Below, piece by piece: positions 35,309-44,080 of a DNA stretch of 64,000 nucleotides (the stretch's first letter is position 1; each line of letters opens with the position of its first letter). This stretch comes from AG-12 sp035531535. GTDB lineage: Bacteria; Chloroflexota; Dormibacteria; Aeolococcales; Bog-877. Below the pieces are notes generated by a model. It did not search any database and was not told the DNA's origin. It saw only the letters and a list, made by a program, of their open reading frames with translations. The stretch covers positions 1 through 64,000 of the forward strand of contig DATKSV010000008.1 in assembly GCA_035531535.1 (NCBI GenBank), in the 5' to 3' direction. Made by a program: the position numbers and the translations under genes.

Positions 35309-36472
35309 ATGTCCGAAGCGGTCATCGTGGCGGCGGGCCGGTCCCCGATCGGGCGAGCCGGCAAAGGTTCCTTGGTCGACTTCCGGCCGGACGACCTCGG
35401 CGCCCAGGTCCTGCAGCGGGTGCTGGCTCAGATTCCTCAGCTCGACGCCCAGGAGATCGAGGACGTCATCTGCGGCTGCGGCCTGCCCGGGGGAGAATCA
35501 GGCTTCAACCTGGGCCGCGCCATCAGCATCCTGGCCGGCGTCAACGCCCCGGGTCTGACCCTGACCCGCTACTGCAGCTCCTCCCTGCAGACCACCAGGA
35601 TGGCCGCCCACGCCATCCGCGCCGGCGAGGGCGACACCTTCGTCTCCATGGGCGTGGAGACGGTCAGCCGCTACGGCTACGGCACCTCCGACCCGCCCGA
35701 CGCCCGCAATCCCCGACTGCTGGCCGGCAACGCCGAGGGCCTGCCGGACCTCTACATCCCGATGGGATTGACCGCCGAGAACGTGGCTGAGCGCGAGGGG
35801 ATCACCAGAGAGGAGATGGACGCCTTCGCGGCCCGCAGCCAGAACCGGGCGGTGGAGTCCCAGGCGGACGGCTTCTTCGCCCGGGAGATCGTTCCCGTGA
35901 CCCTGCCCGACGGTCGGGTCCTGGACCGGGACGACGGCCCCCGCCCCAACACCACAGTGGATGTCCTGGCCACCCTCAAACCAGTCTTCAAGGACGGCGG
36001 GACGGTGACTGCCGGCAACGCCTGCCCGCTGAATGACGGTGCGGCGGCGGTGGTGGTGATGTCACTGGAGCGGGCTCGCCAGCTCGGGATCACCCCGCTG
36101 GCCCGGATCGTGGCCACCGCAGTGGCGGCCCTCGACCCGGAGTACATGGGCCTGGGTCCGATCCCGGCCACCCACAAGGTGTTGCAGCGCGCCGGCATGA
36201 CCATCGACGATATCGACCTGGTCGAGATCAACGAGGCGTTCGCGGCTCAGGTAATACCTTCGGCGCGGGGGATCGGGATCGACCCCATGGGCGACAAGCT
36301 CAACATCTTTGGAGGGTCGATCGCGCTTGGGCACCCGTTCGGGATGACCGGCGCCCGCATCACCTGCACTCTGCTCAACGGGCTGCGCACCAAGGGCGCG
36401 ACCCTCGGCCTGGAGACCATGTGCGTAGGCGGCGGCATGGGCATGGCGATGATCCTGGAGCGGATATCGTGA
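35309..36472 (+). CDS. Thiolase (acetyl-CoA C-acyltransferase)
   Basis: 387 residues. Nucleophilic Cys in LTRYCSSSLQTTRMAA (about residue 89), INEAFAAQV, the His in IALGHPFGMTGARI and the second Cys in MCVGGGMGMAMIL form the complete thiolase active site. Cleaves 3-oxoacyl-CoA with CoA, or condenses acyl-CoAs in reverse. ATG has GGAGGAGG 8 bases upstream. It is the only plus-strand gene of the acyl-CoA island and would complete the ligase, dehydrogenase, hydratase, SDR sequence as a beta-oxidation spiral. Confidence 0.92.
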   Translation: MSEAVIVAAGRSPIGRAGKGSLVDFRPDDLGAQVLQRVLAQIPQLDAQEIEDVICGCGLPGGESGFNLGRAISILAGVNAPGLTLTRYCSSSLQTTRMAAHAIRAGEGDTFVSMGVETVSRYGYGTSDPPDARNPRLLAGNAEGLPDLYIPMGLTAENVAEREGITREEMDAFAARSQNRAVESQADGFFAREIVPVTLPDGRVLDRDDGPRPNTTVDVLATLKPVFKDGGTVTAGNACPLNDGAAAVVVMSLERARQLGITPLARIVATAVAALDPEYMGLGPIPATHKVLQRAGMTIDDIDLVEINEAFAAQVIPSARGIGIDPMGDKLNIFGGSIALGHPFGMTGARITCTLLNGLRTKGATLGLETMCVGGGMGMAMILERIS

Positions 36473-36498
36473 CGGCGCGGGCGCCCGGCCGCTGACGG

Positions 36499-37749
36499 TC
36501 AGCCCCGACGCTGAGTGGGCGGCGACCCGGCCGGGCTGGACGCGTCCCGGCGACTGGCGTCCCAGGCCCACGCCGCCACCATCGCCAGCCCCAGGCCAGC
36601 TCCAAATAGACATACCCCGGTCCAGCCCCAACTGCCATAGACCACGCCGGCGCCGGCCGAACCCGCCGCCCCTCCCACGAAATAGGTGGTCATGTAGGCA
36701 CTGTTGATCCGGCTCCGGGCCCCCGGCGAGAGACGGTAGATGAGGCTCTGGTTGGTGACGTGGATGCCCTGGGCGCCCACATCCAGCAGGAGGATCCCGG
36801 CGACCAGCGGCAGCAGCTGGGCTCGGCCCAGGATCATCAGCAGGAAGGCCAGCGCGACGGCCAGCGCGAAGCCCAGGGTCTCGACCTTGGCCCAGCCCAG
36901 GTCGGCCCAGCGCCCCGCCAGGGTGGCGCAGGCGGCCCCCCCAGCACCGACCAGCCCGAAGAGTCCGATCACGGCCACCCCGTAGTGGAACGGCGGTCCT
37001 GAGAGCAGGAAGGCGATGGTGGTCCAGGTGGCGCTGAAGGCGGCGAACCCGAGCGCGCCCAGGAGCGACCGCCGCCGCAGCACCGGCTCCGAGCGGACCA
37101 GACTGAGAGTGGAGAGCAGCAGGGCCCGGTAGCTGAGCTCCTGAGAGCGTCGGTCCACGGGCAAAACCGCCCGCAGGACGAAGGCCAGCGCAACCATGGC
37201 GACGGCGGCGAACCAGTAGACGAATTGCCATCCCGCCAGCGCCGCCAGCAGGCCGGACAAAGTTCGGGAGAGGAGGACTCCGATCAGGAGCCCGCTCATC
37301 ACAGTGCCGACGACCTGGCCACGGCGCCGCTCCGAGGCGAGATCGGCCGCCAGCGGCACCAGCACCTGGGCCACCACAGAGGTGACCCCCACCAGCAGCG
37401 CGGCCACTTCGAAAATGACCAGGTTGGGGGCCAGGGCGGAAGCCGCCAGCGCCAGTGCCGCCAGCAGTAGGACGCCCGCCACCAGCCGGCGCCGTTGCCA
37501 GACATCACCCAGTGGCACCAGCAGCAGCAGCCCGGCGGCGTAGCCCAGCTGGGCGAGGGTGACAACGATGGCGACACTGCCCGATCCGGTGTGAAAGCTG
37601 GTGGCCAGGAGATGGAGCAGTGGCTGGGCGTAGTAGAGATTCGCCACCGCCAGCCCGCAGGCGACGGCCAGGGTCGCGACCAACCCCCGGCTGATCCCCA
37701 GGGGAAGGTGCGGATCGCTCCCGGCCGGCTCAGCCGCGGTCGAGGACAA
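36499..37749 (-). CDS. MFS transporter, 12 TM
   Basis: 416 residues with about 12 hydrophobic segments. VANLYYAQPLLHLLATSF, then LGYAAGLLLLVPLGDVWQRRRLV (motif A between TM2 and TM3) and LASERRRGQVVGTVMSGLLIG match the YgaY/CynX-like group of major facilitators. The second half repeats the layout (NQSLIYRLSPGARSRINSAYM). Probably exports a small organic molecule using the proton gradient. Convergent with the thiolase gene, 26 bases apart. Confidence 0.85.
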   Translation of the reverse strand: MSSTAAEPAGSDPHLPLGISRGLVATLAVACGLAVANLYYAQPLLHLLATSFHTGSGSVAIVVTLAQLGYAAGLLLLVPLGDVWQRRRLVAGVLLLAALALAASALAPNLVIFEVAALLVGVTSVVAQVLVPLAADLASERRRGQVVGTVMSGLLIGVLLSRTLSGLLAALAGWQFVYWFAAVAMVALAFVLRAVLPVDRRSQELSYRALLLSTLSLVRSEPVLRRRSLLGALGFAAFSATWTTIAFLLSGPPFHYGVAVIGLFGLVGAGGAACATLAGRWADLGWAKVETLGFALAVALAFLLMILGRAQLLPLVAGILLLDVGAQGIHVTNQSLIYRLSPGARSRINSAYMTTYFVGGAAGSAGAGVVYGSWGWTGVCLFGAGLGLAMVAAWAWDASRRDASSPAGSPPTQRRG

Positions 37750-37811
37750 CTAGCAACCCAGGGACGGCCAGTCCCGGACGCCACCCAGCCGGGGTCCGCC
37801 CCCGAGCGGCC

Positions 37812-38228
37812 TCAGTCGGATGACTGGTAACGGGCCACCGAGAAAGCCAGGATGAGGGGTATGTCGACCGCGTAGACGACCAGCATCAAGCTCAACCAGA
37901 CCAGCTCCCGGGCGGGCACGCGGTCGATAACGAAGACGTACTCGAGCATCCCGGCACTGATCGCGTAGGCGAGCAACGCCCAGCCCCCAACCTGGCGAAA
38001 CCGGCCCCAGGCGAAGCCGGACAGCCGGCTGAGCAGGGCGGCATTCACCAGCAGCAGGGCGGCCGCCAGAGCCCAGAGCACGATCGCGGGCACGAGGGAG
38101 ACCGGCCCGGGGATGTGCGCCGCCAAATAGATCCCACCCACCACGATCAGGGCAAGCGAGCCGACCGCCAGCTCCGCCACCGGCGGCAGGCGCCGCGCAA
38201 CCGTTGCGGAGGTGGTGTCCGCCCTCAT
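37812..38228 (-). CDS. Small membrane protein, about 4 TM, paired with next gene
   Basis: 138 residues: a short polar N-terminus followed by four hydrophobic segments (LAVGSLALIVVGGIYLAA, LVPAIVLWALAAALLLV, WALLAYAISAGMLEYVFV, LVWLSLMLVVYAVDIPLI). No family recognised. The ATG overlaps the stop of the adjoining membrane gene (ATGA), so the two are probably subunits of one membrane complex. Confidence 0.7.
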   Translation of the reverse strand: MRADTTSATVARRLPPVAELAVGSLALIVVGGIYLAAHIPGPVSLVPAIVLWALAAALLLVNAALLSRLSGFAWGRFRQVGGWALLAYAISAGMLEYVFVIDRVPARELVWLSLMLVVYAVDIPLILAFSVARYQSSD

Positions 38229-38836
38229 GTCGCCAGCCTGGTCATGATCACCAGGGTGGCCACCTGCATCACGCCGGTGACGCCGGCGGTGTAGATGAAG
38301 CGCTTCATCAGGCGGGCGATGATCGCGCCGTCGGGGTGCGGCTTCTTCATCTCGAACAGGACCGCGATGTTGGCCGGCTCCAGGATCCCGAGCGCGATCA
38401 CCGCCATGACTCCAACCACGATGAAGGAGGCCACCAGCCAGCCGTGCATGGCGGCGCCCGCATCGAGGTTGCCCAGATGGCGGGCCAGCTGGAAGCCTGA
38501 GCCCAGGGTCATGGTCACCAGGGTGGGCATGATCAAAACCATCTTGGGCATGAAGCGAGCCGAGAACTCGGCTCGAGCCGGAATCGAGAGCCGGCCCAGG
38601 ATGGGGCCCAGGACCAGCCCCACAAAGAGGTCTATGGCCGTCCAGAGGCCACCCCCAACCACGTGGAAGAAGTCCAGCGCCCAAAGCCAGTTGCCGGCAA
38701 TGGCGACCACCAGCAGGGCCAACACCACCGCCACGATCGGCAACCCTCGGAGCGGGACGACCTGGATCGCCGGGCGGCCCCCCTCCGCCCCATGGGCTCG
38801 CGACTGGGCCGGTACGGTCTCGGTCACAGATGACAC
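38225..38836 (-). CDS. Integral membrane protein, about 5 TM (possibly DUF2269-like)
   Basis: 203 residues from GTG 38836, placed 8 bases after GGAGGT. Hydrophobic segments include LPIVAVVLALLVVAIAGNWL, WTAIDLFVGLVLGPIL, VLIMPTLVTMTLGSGFQLA, WLVASFIVVGVMAVIALGIL and a C-terminal one. Repeated small residues and conserved-looking His (FFHVVGGGLW, FQLARHLG, MHGWL) could bind haem or metal, but this is conjecture. The arrangement is like DUF2269-type membrane proteins. Co-transcribed with the smaller membrane gene. Confidence 0.65.
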   Translation of the reverse strand: MSSVTETVPAQSRAHGAEGGRPAIQVVPLRGLPIVAVVLALLVVAIAGNWLWALDFFHVVGGGLWTAIDLFVGLVLGPILGRLSIPARAEFSARFMPKMVLIMPTLVTMTLGSGFQLARHLGNLDAGAAMHGWLVASFIVVGVMAVIALGILEPANIAVLFEMKKPHPDGAIIARLMKRFIYTAGVTGVMQVATLVIMTRLAT

Positions 38837-38920
38837 CAGGGAGCACCTCCAGAGGCGGCCCCAGCCGCTGATGGCATGGTCGGCGGCGGTCACATGGCAG
38901 GGACCTGATCAGTCTTGCGG

Positions 38921-38926
38921 ATTATA
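38921..38926 (-). promoter_or_regulatory. Possible -10 box (TATAAT) for the membrane-protein pair
   Basis: A consensus TATAAT on the minus strand in GC-rich surroundings, about 85 bases before the GTG start. No convincing -35 element is present at normal spacing, so confidence is low. Confidence 0.25.
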
Positions 38927-38964
38927 AAGGGCAAGCGCGTGAGTTGGGGGGCGTCGGTCCCGCC

Positions 38965-40215
38965 TCAACCGGGCCGGCAGAGGCTCACCCCCTTGGCCAC
39001 CAGCACCTGGTCGGCGGCGTCGATCAGCCGGGCTGAGGAGATCTCCCCGGTCGCCTCGGCCCGCGCCAAGGCGGCTTCGATCTCGGGCAGGACGGGACCC
39101 GGCTGCCCGGAGGAGAACATGACCAGGTCGGCCCCCGCCGCGACTGCGCGAACGGCCGCCTGGGGCACGGTGAGGCCGACCGCGGTGATGGCCGGAGCGC
39201 TGAGGGAGTCGGTCATGACCAGTCCGTGAAACTGGAGTCGGCCCTCCAGGAGGCCCTGGATGGCCGCTGGGGAGAGGCTGGCAGGGCCGGCGGTGAGGCC
39301 TGGGACGCTGGCGTTCGAGACCAGCACCGCCGGCAAGCCAGCGGCCACAGCCTGCTCGAAGGGCAGCAGTCCAGTGCTCAGCAAGGATGAGTAGGGCCGG
39401 GTGGCGGCGGGACCGTAATCGGTGTTGCCGCTGGCTCCCCCCAGGCCGGGAAAGTGCTTCACCACCGGGATCACACCGGCGGCGAGCAGGCCGGTCGCGA
39501 AGGCGATGCCGTCACGGGCCGCCTGGGCCGGATCCGCGCTGAAGGAGCGGGCACCATCGGGATCCCGCGTATTGGGACCGTTGCCCCCGTCCACATCCAG
39601 CACCGGGGCGAGGTCCATGGTCACCCCCAGCGCTCGCAGCCGCTGGCCCACTGCCTCCGCCAGCCTTTGGATGGTGGGCGGGCTCATGGTGCTCCCCATC
39701 TGGCGCGCCCAGGGCATCGACCCGACAAGGTTCGCCATTCGTTGGACACCGCCACCTTCCTCATCGGTCATCACCAAGGGGTGGATGGACTCCGGCGCCC
39801 TGGCGTCGAGGGCGCGGATCTGAGAACCGAGGTCAGCGGGCGCGGCGCTCCCGAACAGAACCACCCCGCCCGCTCCCTGGGCCACCGCGGCCGCGGCCGC
39901 GGCCACATCGGCCTCCGGGGCGGGGACCACGACCAGCTGGGCGGCGAGCCGGGCTGCGCTCCAGCCGGCGAGGACGGTCTGATTCGAGCACTGGGTCGGC
40001 GTCGGCGGAAGGGAGGACATCGACGGCGCGGGGATGGCCGAGCCGGGGGTCGCCCGCTGGGCGGGCCCGGCGCACCCCACCAGCGCCACACTCAGCGCCA
40101 GGGCGGCTCCGACGATGGCCCGATCCCGCCCGCGGAGTGCCGGCACCGGCTGAGGATAGCGCCGCCAGCGCAGGGGCAAAGAGGGCCGCCGGCGGCCGCG
40201 CCCTGGGTGGGGCAT
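38965..40215 (-). CDS. Glycoside hydrolase family 3 lipoprotein (NagZ-like fold)
   Basis: 416 residues; GTG 40146 gives a more typical signal peptide than ATG 40215. Lipobox LSVALVGC precedes the mature domain. MTDEEGGGVQRM, DLAPVLDVDG, VVKHFPGLGGAS and the nucleophile Asp in GLVMTDSLSAPAI follow bacterial beta-N-acetylhexosaminidases. In NagZ the mobile loop carries an Asp-His dyad (DSH) after KHFPGHG; here the equivalent is NTDYGPA without His, so the acid/base must differ or activity is altered. Acts outside the membrane, unlike cytoplasmic Gram-negative NagZ. Confidence 0.85.
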   Translation of the reverse strand: MPHPGRGRRRPSLPLRWRRYPQPVPALRGRDRAIVGAALALSVALVGCAGPAQRATPGSAIPAPSMSSLPPTPTQCSNQTVLAGWSAARLAAQLVVVPAPEADVAAAAAAVAQGAGGVVLFGSAAPADLGSQIRALDARAPESIHPLVMTDEEGGGVQRMANLVGSMPWARQMGSTMSPPTIQRLAEAVGQRLRALGVTMDLAPVLDVDGGNGPNTRDPDGARSFSADPAQAARDGIAFATGLLAAGVIPVVKHFPGLGGASGNTDYGPAATRPYSSLLSTGLLPFEQAVAAGLPAVLVSNASVPGLTAGPASLSPAAIQGLLEGRLQFHGLVMTDSLSAPAITAVGLTVPQAAVRAVAAGADLVMFSSGQPGPVLPEIEAALARAEATGEISSARLIDAADQVLVAKGVSLCRPG

Positions 40216-40244
40216 GGCCTAACAGGGATCGCGGCGCCCGGGCG

Positions 40245-40709
40245 CTACTTCTTGGGAGGCCGGACCACCAGGACCGGGACCGCGGCATGACTGACGCACT
40301 CCTGGGAGACCGAACCCAACAGGAGCCCGGCGAACCCACCGTGACCCCGCGACCCGACCACCAGCATCGAAGCGGCGGCCGACGCCTCGACCAGGACCTC
40401 TGCCGGCGACCCCATCACCGCCTCAACGCTGATCGGCACGTCGAAGCCCGCACGCGCCAGCTCCACCTCGGAGGCTACCATTTCGCGGACGTTGTCGACC
40501 AGATCGTTGATGTAGGTCTCGTCGGCGTAGGGATAACCGGGCACGCTGAGCGCCACCAGGTGGATCTGGACCACCCCCACGGCACGCACCGGAAGCTTGC
40601 GCAGGGTGGCCTCCTCCAGAGCCCAGTGCAGAGCTTGCCGGCTCCCCTCCGAGCCGTCCACGCCAACCACCACCGCTCGCTGGTCGCCGACCGAGTCTTG
40701 CACCGCCAT
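40245..40709 (-). CDS. Universal stress protein (UspA family)
   Basis: 154 residues. N-terminal AVVVGVDGSEGSRQALHWAL and the C-terminal ATP-binding signature VVGSRGHGGFAGLLLGSVSQ (G-2x-G-9x-G-S) followed by VPVLVVRPP are those of ATP-binding Usp proteins. ATG 40709 follows GGAGGTGAG. Neighbouring sensor kinase and NarL-type regulator genes recall dormancy/redox regulons where Usp proteins are induced, but this link is inference. Confidence 0.9.
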   Translation of the reverse strand: MAVQDSVGDQRAVVVGVDGSEGSRQALHWALEEATLRKLPVRAVGVVQIHLVALSVPGYPYADETYINDLVDNVREMVASEVELARAGFDVPISVEAVMGSPAEVLVEASAAASMLVVGSRGHGGFAGLLLGSVSQECVSHAAVPVLVVRPPKK

Positions 40710-40837
40710 GGGCTCACCTCCAGGGGCGGGCGTCCCCCGGGACCGCCCCAAGCAAACTTTCTACTCCGTTGTTTATATGGTGAGCTGTCGGTGGTGCGCG
40801 GGGCAGGAGGCGGCCACGCCCCGCCGGCCACGAGTAA

Positions 40838-41566
40838 TCACCTGCCGAAGCTCGGCCCCTGATCGGCGTCGGCCGCGAGCTGGGGAAGGCAGAGCCGGAC
40901 CACGGTGCCCGCCGGCCTGATCCCGCGAATCCGCAGGCTCCCGCCCAGGGCCCCCGCCCGATGGGCCATGTCCAGAATCCCAAAGCCGTCCGACTGGGAG
41001 GAGGTCACCTCATCGCCCAGCCCGATGCCGTCGTCGGCCACCAGCAGCCGGAGTTGGTGGGCCAGCATGGTGAGGCGCAGCTCGACCCGGGTGGCGCGCG
41101 CGTGGCGCTCGATGTTGCGCAGCGCCTCCTGGGCGATTCGATAACAGGTGACCTCAGCATCCTTGCTGGACCGCAGAGCCCGCCCGTGGATCGTGAAGCG
41201 GACGATGGTGCCCGTCCGGAGCGTGAAGTCTGCCGCCAGCGCCCTCAGCGCCTGGGGAAGCCCGAAGTCGTCCAGCACCGATGGCCGCAACTCCCGGGCC
41301 AGGGAGCGCAGATGATCGCTGGCGGTGGTGGCCAGCCGGGCCGCCTCCAGAGCCACATCCTTAAGGTCCGCTCTCGGGGTCTCCACTTCCACCGCGCTGA
41401 CCAGCAGCCTGGAAATGTGGCTCAGCATCTGCAGCGGATCCTCCTGGATCTGGTCCGCCAGCCACTTGCGCTCCTTCTCCTGGGCCCGCAGCAGACGCAG
41501 CGTATAGGTGTCGGGAACCCCTTTGGAGCAGCCCTTTTGGTTGCCCGGCGCCGCGCTGATCGTCAC
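40838..41566 (-). CDS. Atypical NarL-class sensor kinase lacking the phospho-acceptor His
   Basis: 242 residues with no membrane segment. The HisKA_3 dimerisation helix is recognisable (RAQEKERKWLADQIQEDPLQ) but the residue that is His in RIAxDIHDxPLQ is Gln. The HATPase domain is intact: YRIAQEALRNIERHARAT (N box), VADDGIGLGDEV (G1) and GFGILDMAHRAGALGGSL (G2). It overlaps the following response regulator's stop/start region (ATGA at 41563-41566), so it comes immediately after the regulator in one unit. It may bind ATP and modulate the regulator without autophosphorylation, or another His is used. Confidence 0.82.
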   Translation of the reverse strand: MTISAAPGNQKGCSKGVPDTYTLRLLRAQEKERKWLADQIQEDPLQMLSHISRLLVSAVEVETPRADLKDVALEAARLATTASDHLRSLARELRPSVLDDFGLPQALRALAADFTLRTGTIVRFTIHGRALRSSKDAEVTCYRIAQEALRNIERHARATRVELRLTMLAHQLRLLVADDGIGLGDEVTSSQSDGFGILDMAHRAGALGGSLRIRGIRPAGTVVRLCLPQLAADADQGPSFGR

Positions 41567-42219
41567 TGGCCTCCCGGGGTCTCGATCGAGAGCAGCCCAT
41601 GGTTGACCGCGTGCACCACGGCCTCGGTGCGGGAGCCGACCCGGAGCTTCTCGAAGATGTTGTGCAGGTGGCCCTCGACGGTCCGGAGACTGATACCCAG
41701 CTCCACCGCGATCTCCTTGTTGGCCCGGCCCTGGGCGATCAGCCGGAGCACGGCGAACTCCCGGACGCTGAGCCGGTCGGAGGCCCGGCTTGGCTCCACA
41801 CGGAACTGAGCCAGCTTCCGGGTCAGGCTGGGAGACAGCACCGTGGCCCCCGACGCGACGGCGCGCACCGCCTCCACCAGCTCCTTGCCGGGTGAGGTCT
41901 TGAGCAGATACCCGCAGGCGCCCGCCGCGAGTGCCTCGCGGACGTAGTCCTCGTCCTCGTGGGCGCTCAGAATTAGCACCTTGACGGTGGGGGCCTGTTC
42001 CATGACCTCCCGGGTTACCTCGATACCGGTCAGCCCGGGCATGCGCATGTCCATCAGGAGGACCTGAGGACGCAACTCCACGGTCACCCGAACCGCGTCG
42101 TCGCCGCGGGCGGCCTCGCCGACCACCTCCAGATCGGGTTCGCGGACGAGAATCTCGCGGGTGCCTTCCCGGACCAGGGTGTGGTCCTCGGCGATTACGA
42201 TGGTGATGGCTTCGCTCAT
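41563..42219 (-). CDS. NarL/LuxR-type response regulator
   Basis: 218 residues. Receiver domain with acidic pair (IAEDHTLVREG), phospho-acceptor Asp in VLLMDMRMPGLTGIEV and Lys in YLLKTSPGKELVEA. The C-terminal LuxR HTH reads LSVREFAVLRLIAQGRANKEI ... RTVEGHLHNIFEKL. AAGGAG precedes the ATG. First gene of a two-gene unit with the atypical kinase; the two-GAF kinase upstream is another candidate partner. Confidence 0.92.
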   Translation of the reverse strand: MSEAITIVIAEDHTLVREGTREILVREPDLEVVGEAARGDDAVRVTVELRPQVLLMDMRMPGLTGIEVTREVMEQAPTVKVLILSAHEDEDYVREALAAGACGYLLKTSPGKELVEAVRAVASGATVLSPSLTRKLAQFRVEPSRASDRLSVREFAVLRLIAQGRANKEIAVELGISLRTVEGHLHNIFEKLRVGSRTEAVVHAVNHGLLSIETPGGQ

Positions 42220-42259
42220 GGCTCTCCTTAATCTGAACGATAGCTCGATCCCGGCGGCG

Positions 42260-42269
42260 CCCCCCCCCC
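42260..42269 (+). repeat. Homopolymer tract of ten C
   Basis: Ten consecutive C between the response regulator and the two-GAF kinase, non-coding. Could vary in length by slippage and affect the leader of the regulator message. Confidence 0.7.
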
Positions 42270-42323
42270 GGTTCTACGCAGTTTCCACTAGGTGATTGCC
42301 ACCATGCGCAGGTCGCCTAGGGC

Positions 42324-44033
42324 TCACCCCTTGGCGTCGGCGGGCGGCTCCAGCTGGGCGCTGCCGATCCGAGCCACCACCAGCGTTCCCCGGCCGGGCT
42401 GCGATCGCACCCGCAGCCGGCCCCCCAGCAGGCCAGCCCTCTCGCGCATCCCCAGCATCCCCAGCCCGTCGTGAACGGGCCGACCCCTGACCAGCCGGAA
42501 GCCGATCCCATCGTCGCGGATCGCCAGCCGGAGCGAGCCGGCTCGGGCATCCAGCCGGACCGCCACATGGCCGGCGTTGGCGTGGCGCTCCACATTGGAG
42601 AGAGCCTCCTGGGCGATGCGCAACCAGCCCCGCTCCACCGCCTCCGGCCAGCGTCGCTGGGTCCCCTCAATTCGAACTGCGACATCCATGTGGGCACGCT
42701 GGGAGAACCGCTCGCCAAGCTCCTCCAGAGCCGGCCCCAGGCCCTGCTCATCGAGGGTCTCTGAACGCAGGCCCTCGGTGAGCTGGCGGAGACCGTCGGC
42801 GACCGCGATGGCAAGGTTGCGGATCTCCCCCAGCTGACTTGCGGCTGGTCCGGTCAGCTCCGGTTCCGCGGCCAGTCGCTCCAGTCTTCTGGACAGGTAG
42901 ATCAGGGCCTGCACCGGTTCGTCATGGATGTCGCGGGCGATGCGATGGCGCTCCTCCAGGACCGCCAGCCGCTGCAGCTCCTGCTGGATGTTGAGGTAGT
43001 CGATCGCCAGCGCCGCCTGGATCGCGAAGCTGTCCAGCAGGTTCATGTCCTCGGGCCGGAAGGTCGGGCCCGATGGCGGCCGAGCGATCAGGATGGTGCC
43101 CTCGACCCGCTGTTGCACCGTGAGCGGGACCACCATCACCGCCCCCACCTCGACCCCGGCCTTGGCGATCCAGGCGATCTGAGCGCTCCCCTTCTCGACC
43201 AGGCGCGGTCGGCCGCTGCGAATCACGGCGTGGGAGGCGGTCCCGGATCGGGGCAGCTCCAGATGTTCCAGACGGTGGCTGCCATGGCCGTCGATCGCCA
43301 CCACCCTGAGCCGGGAGCTCCCGGCTTGGTGGGGCAGCACCACCGCCGCCAGCTCGGACTCGCTGATCTCCCGGGCAACCCTGACGATGGCGGCCAGCAG
43401 CGACTCCACCGACCCCCTGGCGAGGATGGCCGAGGTGGTCTGGTGGAGAGCCTGCAGCCAGCGCTCCCGCTGCTGCAGCTCCGCAAAGTTCTGGGCGTTG
43501 GCGATCGCCACCCCGGCCTGGCTGGCCAGGGTGACCAGGAGCGCCTCATCGGCGTCGTCGAAGGGCAGACCGCCGCCCTTGTCGGTCAAGTAGAGGTTCC
43601 CGAAGACTCGCCCCTTGGCCCGCACCGGAGTGCCCAGGAAGGTGGTCATTGGGGGATGGTGCTTGGGGAAGCCAACCGAGCTCGGGTGATCTTCGATCCG
43701 GGTCAGCCGGAGCGGGCGGGGGTCCGCCAGCAGCAGCCCCAGAACGCCCTGGCCCCGCGGCGGATGGCCGATGGCGTCACGTTCCGCCTGGTCCAGCCCC
43801 ACGGTCACGAAGTCGGCGATCGAACCGCCCGGGGCGAGCACCGCGAGGGCGCCAAAGCGGGCCTCGGTCAGCCGCACCGCCAGCTCCACCAGGCGTTGCA
43901 GCACAGTGTCCAAAGAGAGGTCGGAAGCCAGCAGGATACCCGCCGCCACCAGGGCTGCCTGCTCCCGGCTGGGCGAAGACGAAGAGGGTGCAGTGGGAGT
44001 GGCCTCGGGCACCGGGTTCTGGACTGCTGTCAT
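42324..44033 (-). CDS. Two-GAF sensor histidine kinase (DevS/DosS-like architecture)
   Basis: 569 residues. Two GAF domains at about residues 20-180 and 195-350 (ARFGALAVLAPGGSIADFV; TTFLGTPVRAKGRVFGNLY; MVVPLTVQQRVEGTILIAR). Then HisKA_3 with the acceptor His in HRIARDIHDEPVQALIYLS and HATPase (RIAQEALSNVERHANAGH, IRDDGIGFRLVRG, GLGMLGMRERAGLLGG). The layout matches redox/gas sensors such as mycobacterial DevS, but haem ligation cannot be judged from sequence alone. ATG 44033 was chosen over a longer shadow-like extension. Likely partner: the NarL-type regulator about 100 bases downstream. Confidence 0.88.
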   Translation of the reverse strand: MTAVQNPVPEATPTAPSSSSPSREQAALVAAGILLASDLSLDTVLQRLVELAVRLTEARFGALAVLAPGGSIADFVTVGLDQAERDAIGHPPRGQGVLGLLLADPRPLRLTRIEDHPSSVGFPKHHPPMTTFLGTPVRAKGRVFGNLYLTDKGGGLPFDDADEALLVTLASQAGVAIANAQNFAELQQRERWLQALHQTTSAILARGSVESLLAAIVRVAREISESELAAVVLPHQAGSSRLRVVAIDGHGSHRLEHLELPRSGTASHAVIRSGRPRLVEKGSAQIAWIAKAGVEVGAVMVVPLTVQQRVEGTILIARPPSGPTFRPEDMNLLDSFAIQAALAIDYLNIQQELQRLAVLEERHRIARDIHDEPVQALIYLSRRLERLAAEPELTGPAASQLGEIRNLAIAVADGLRQLTEGLRSETLDEQGLGPALEELGERFSQRAHMDVAVRIEGTQRRWPEAVERGWLRIAQEALSNVERHANAGHVAVRLDARAGSLRLAIRDDGIGFRLVRGRPVHDGLGMLGMRERAGLLGGRLRVRSQPGRGTLVVARIGSAQLEPPADAKG

Positions 44034-44080
44034 CTCGCCTGGGGAGGAACGATAGCGGTCCCCGGCCCGGACGGCCGCCG

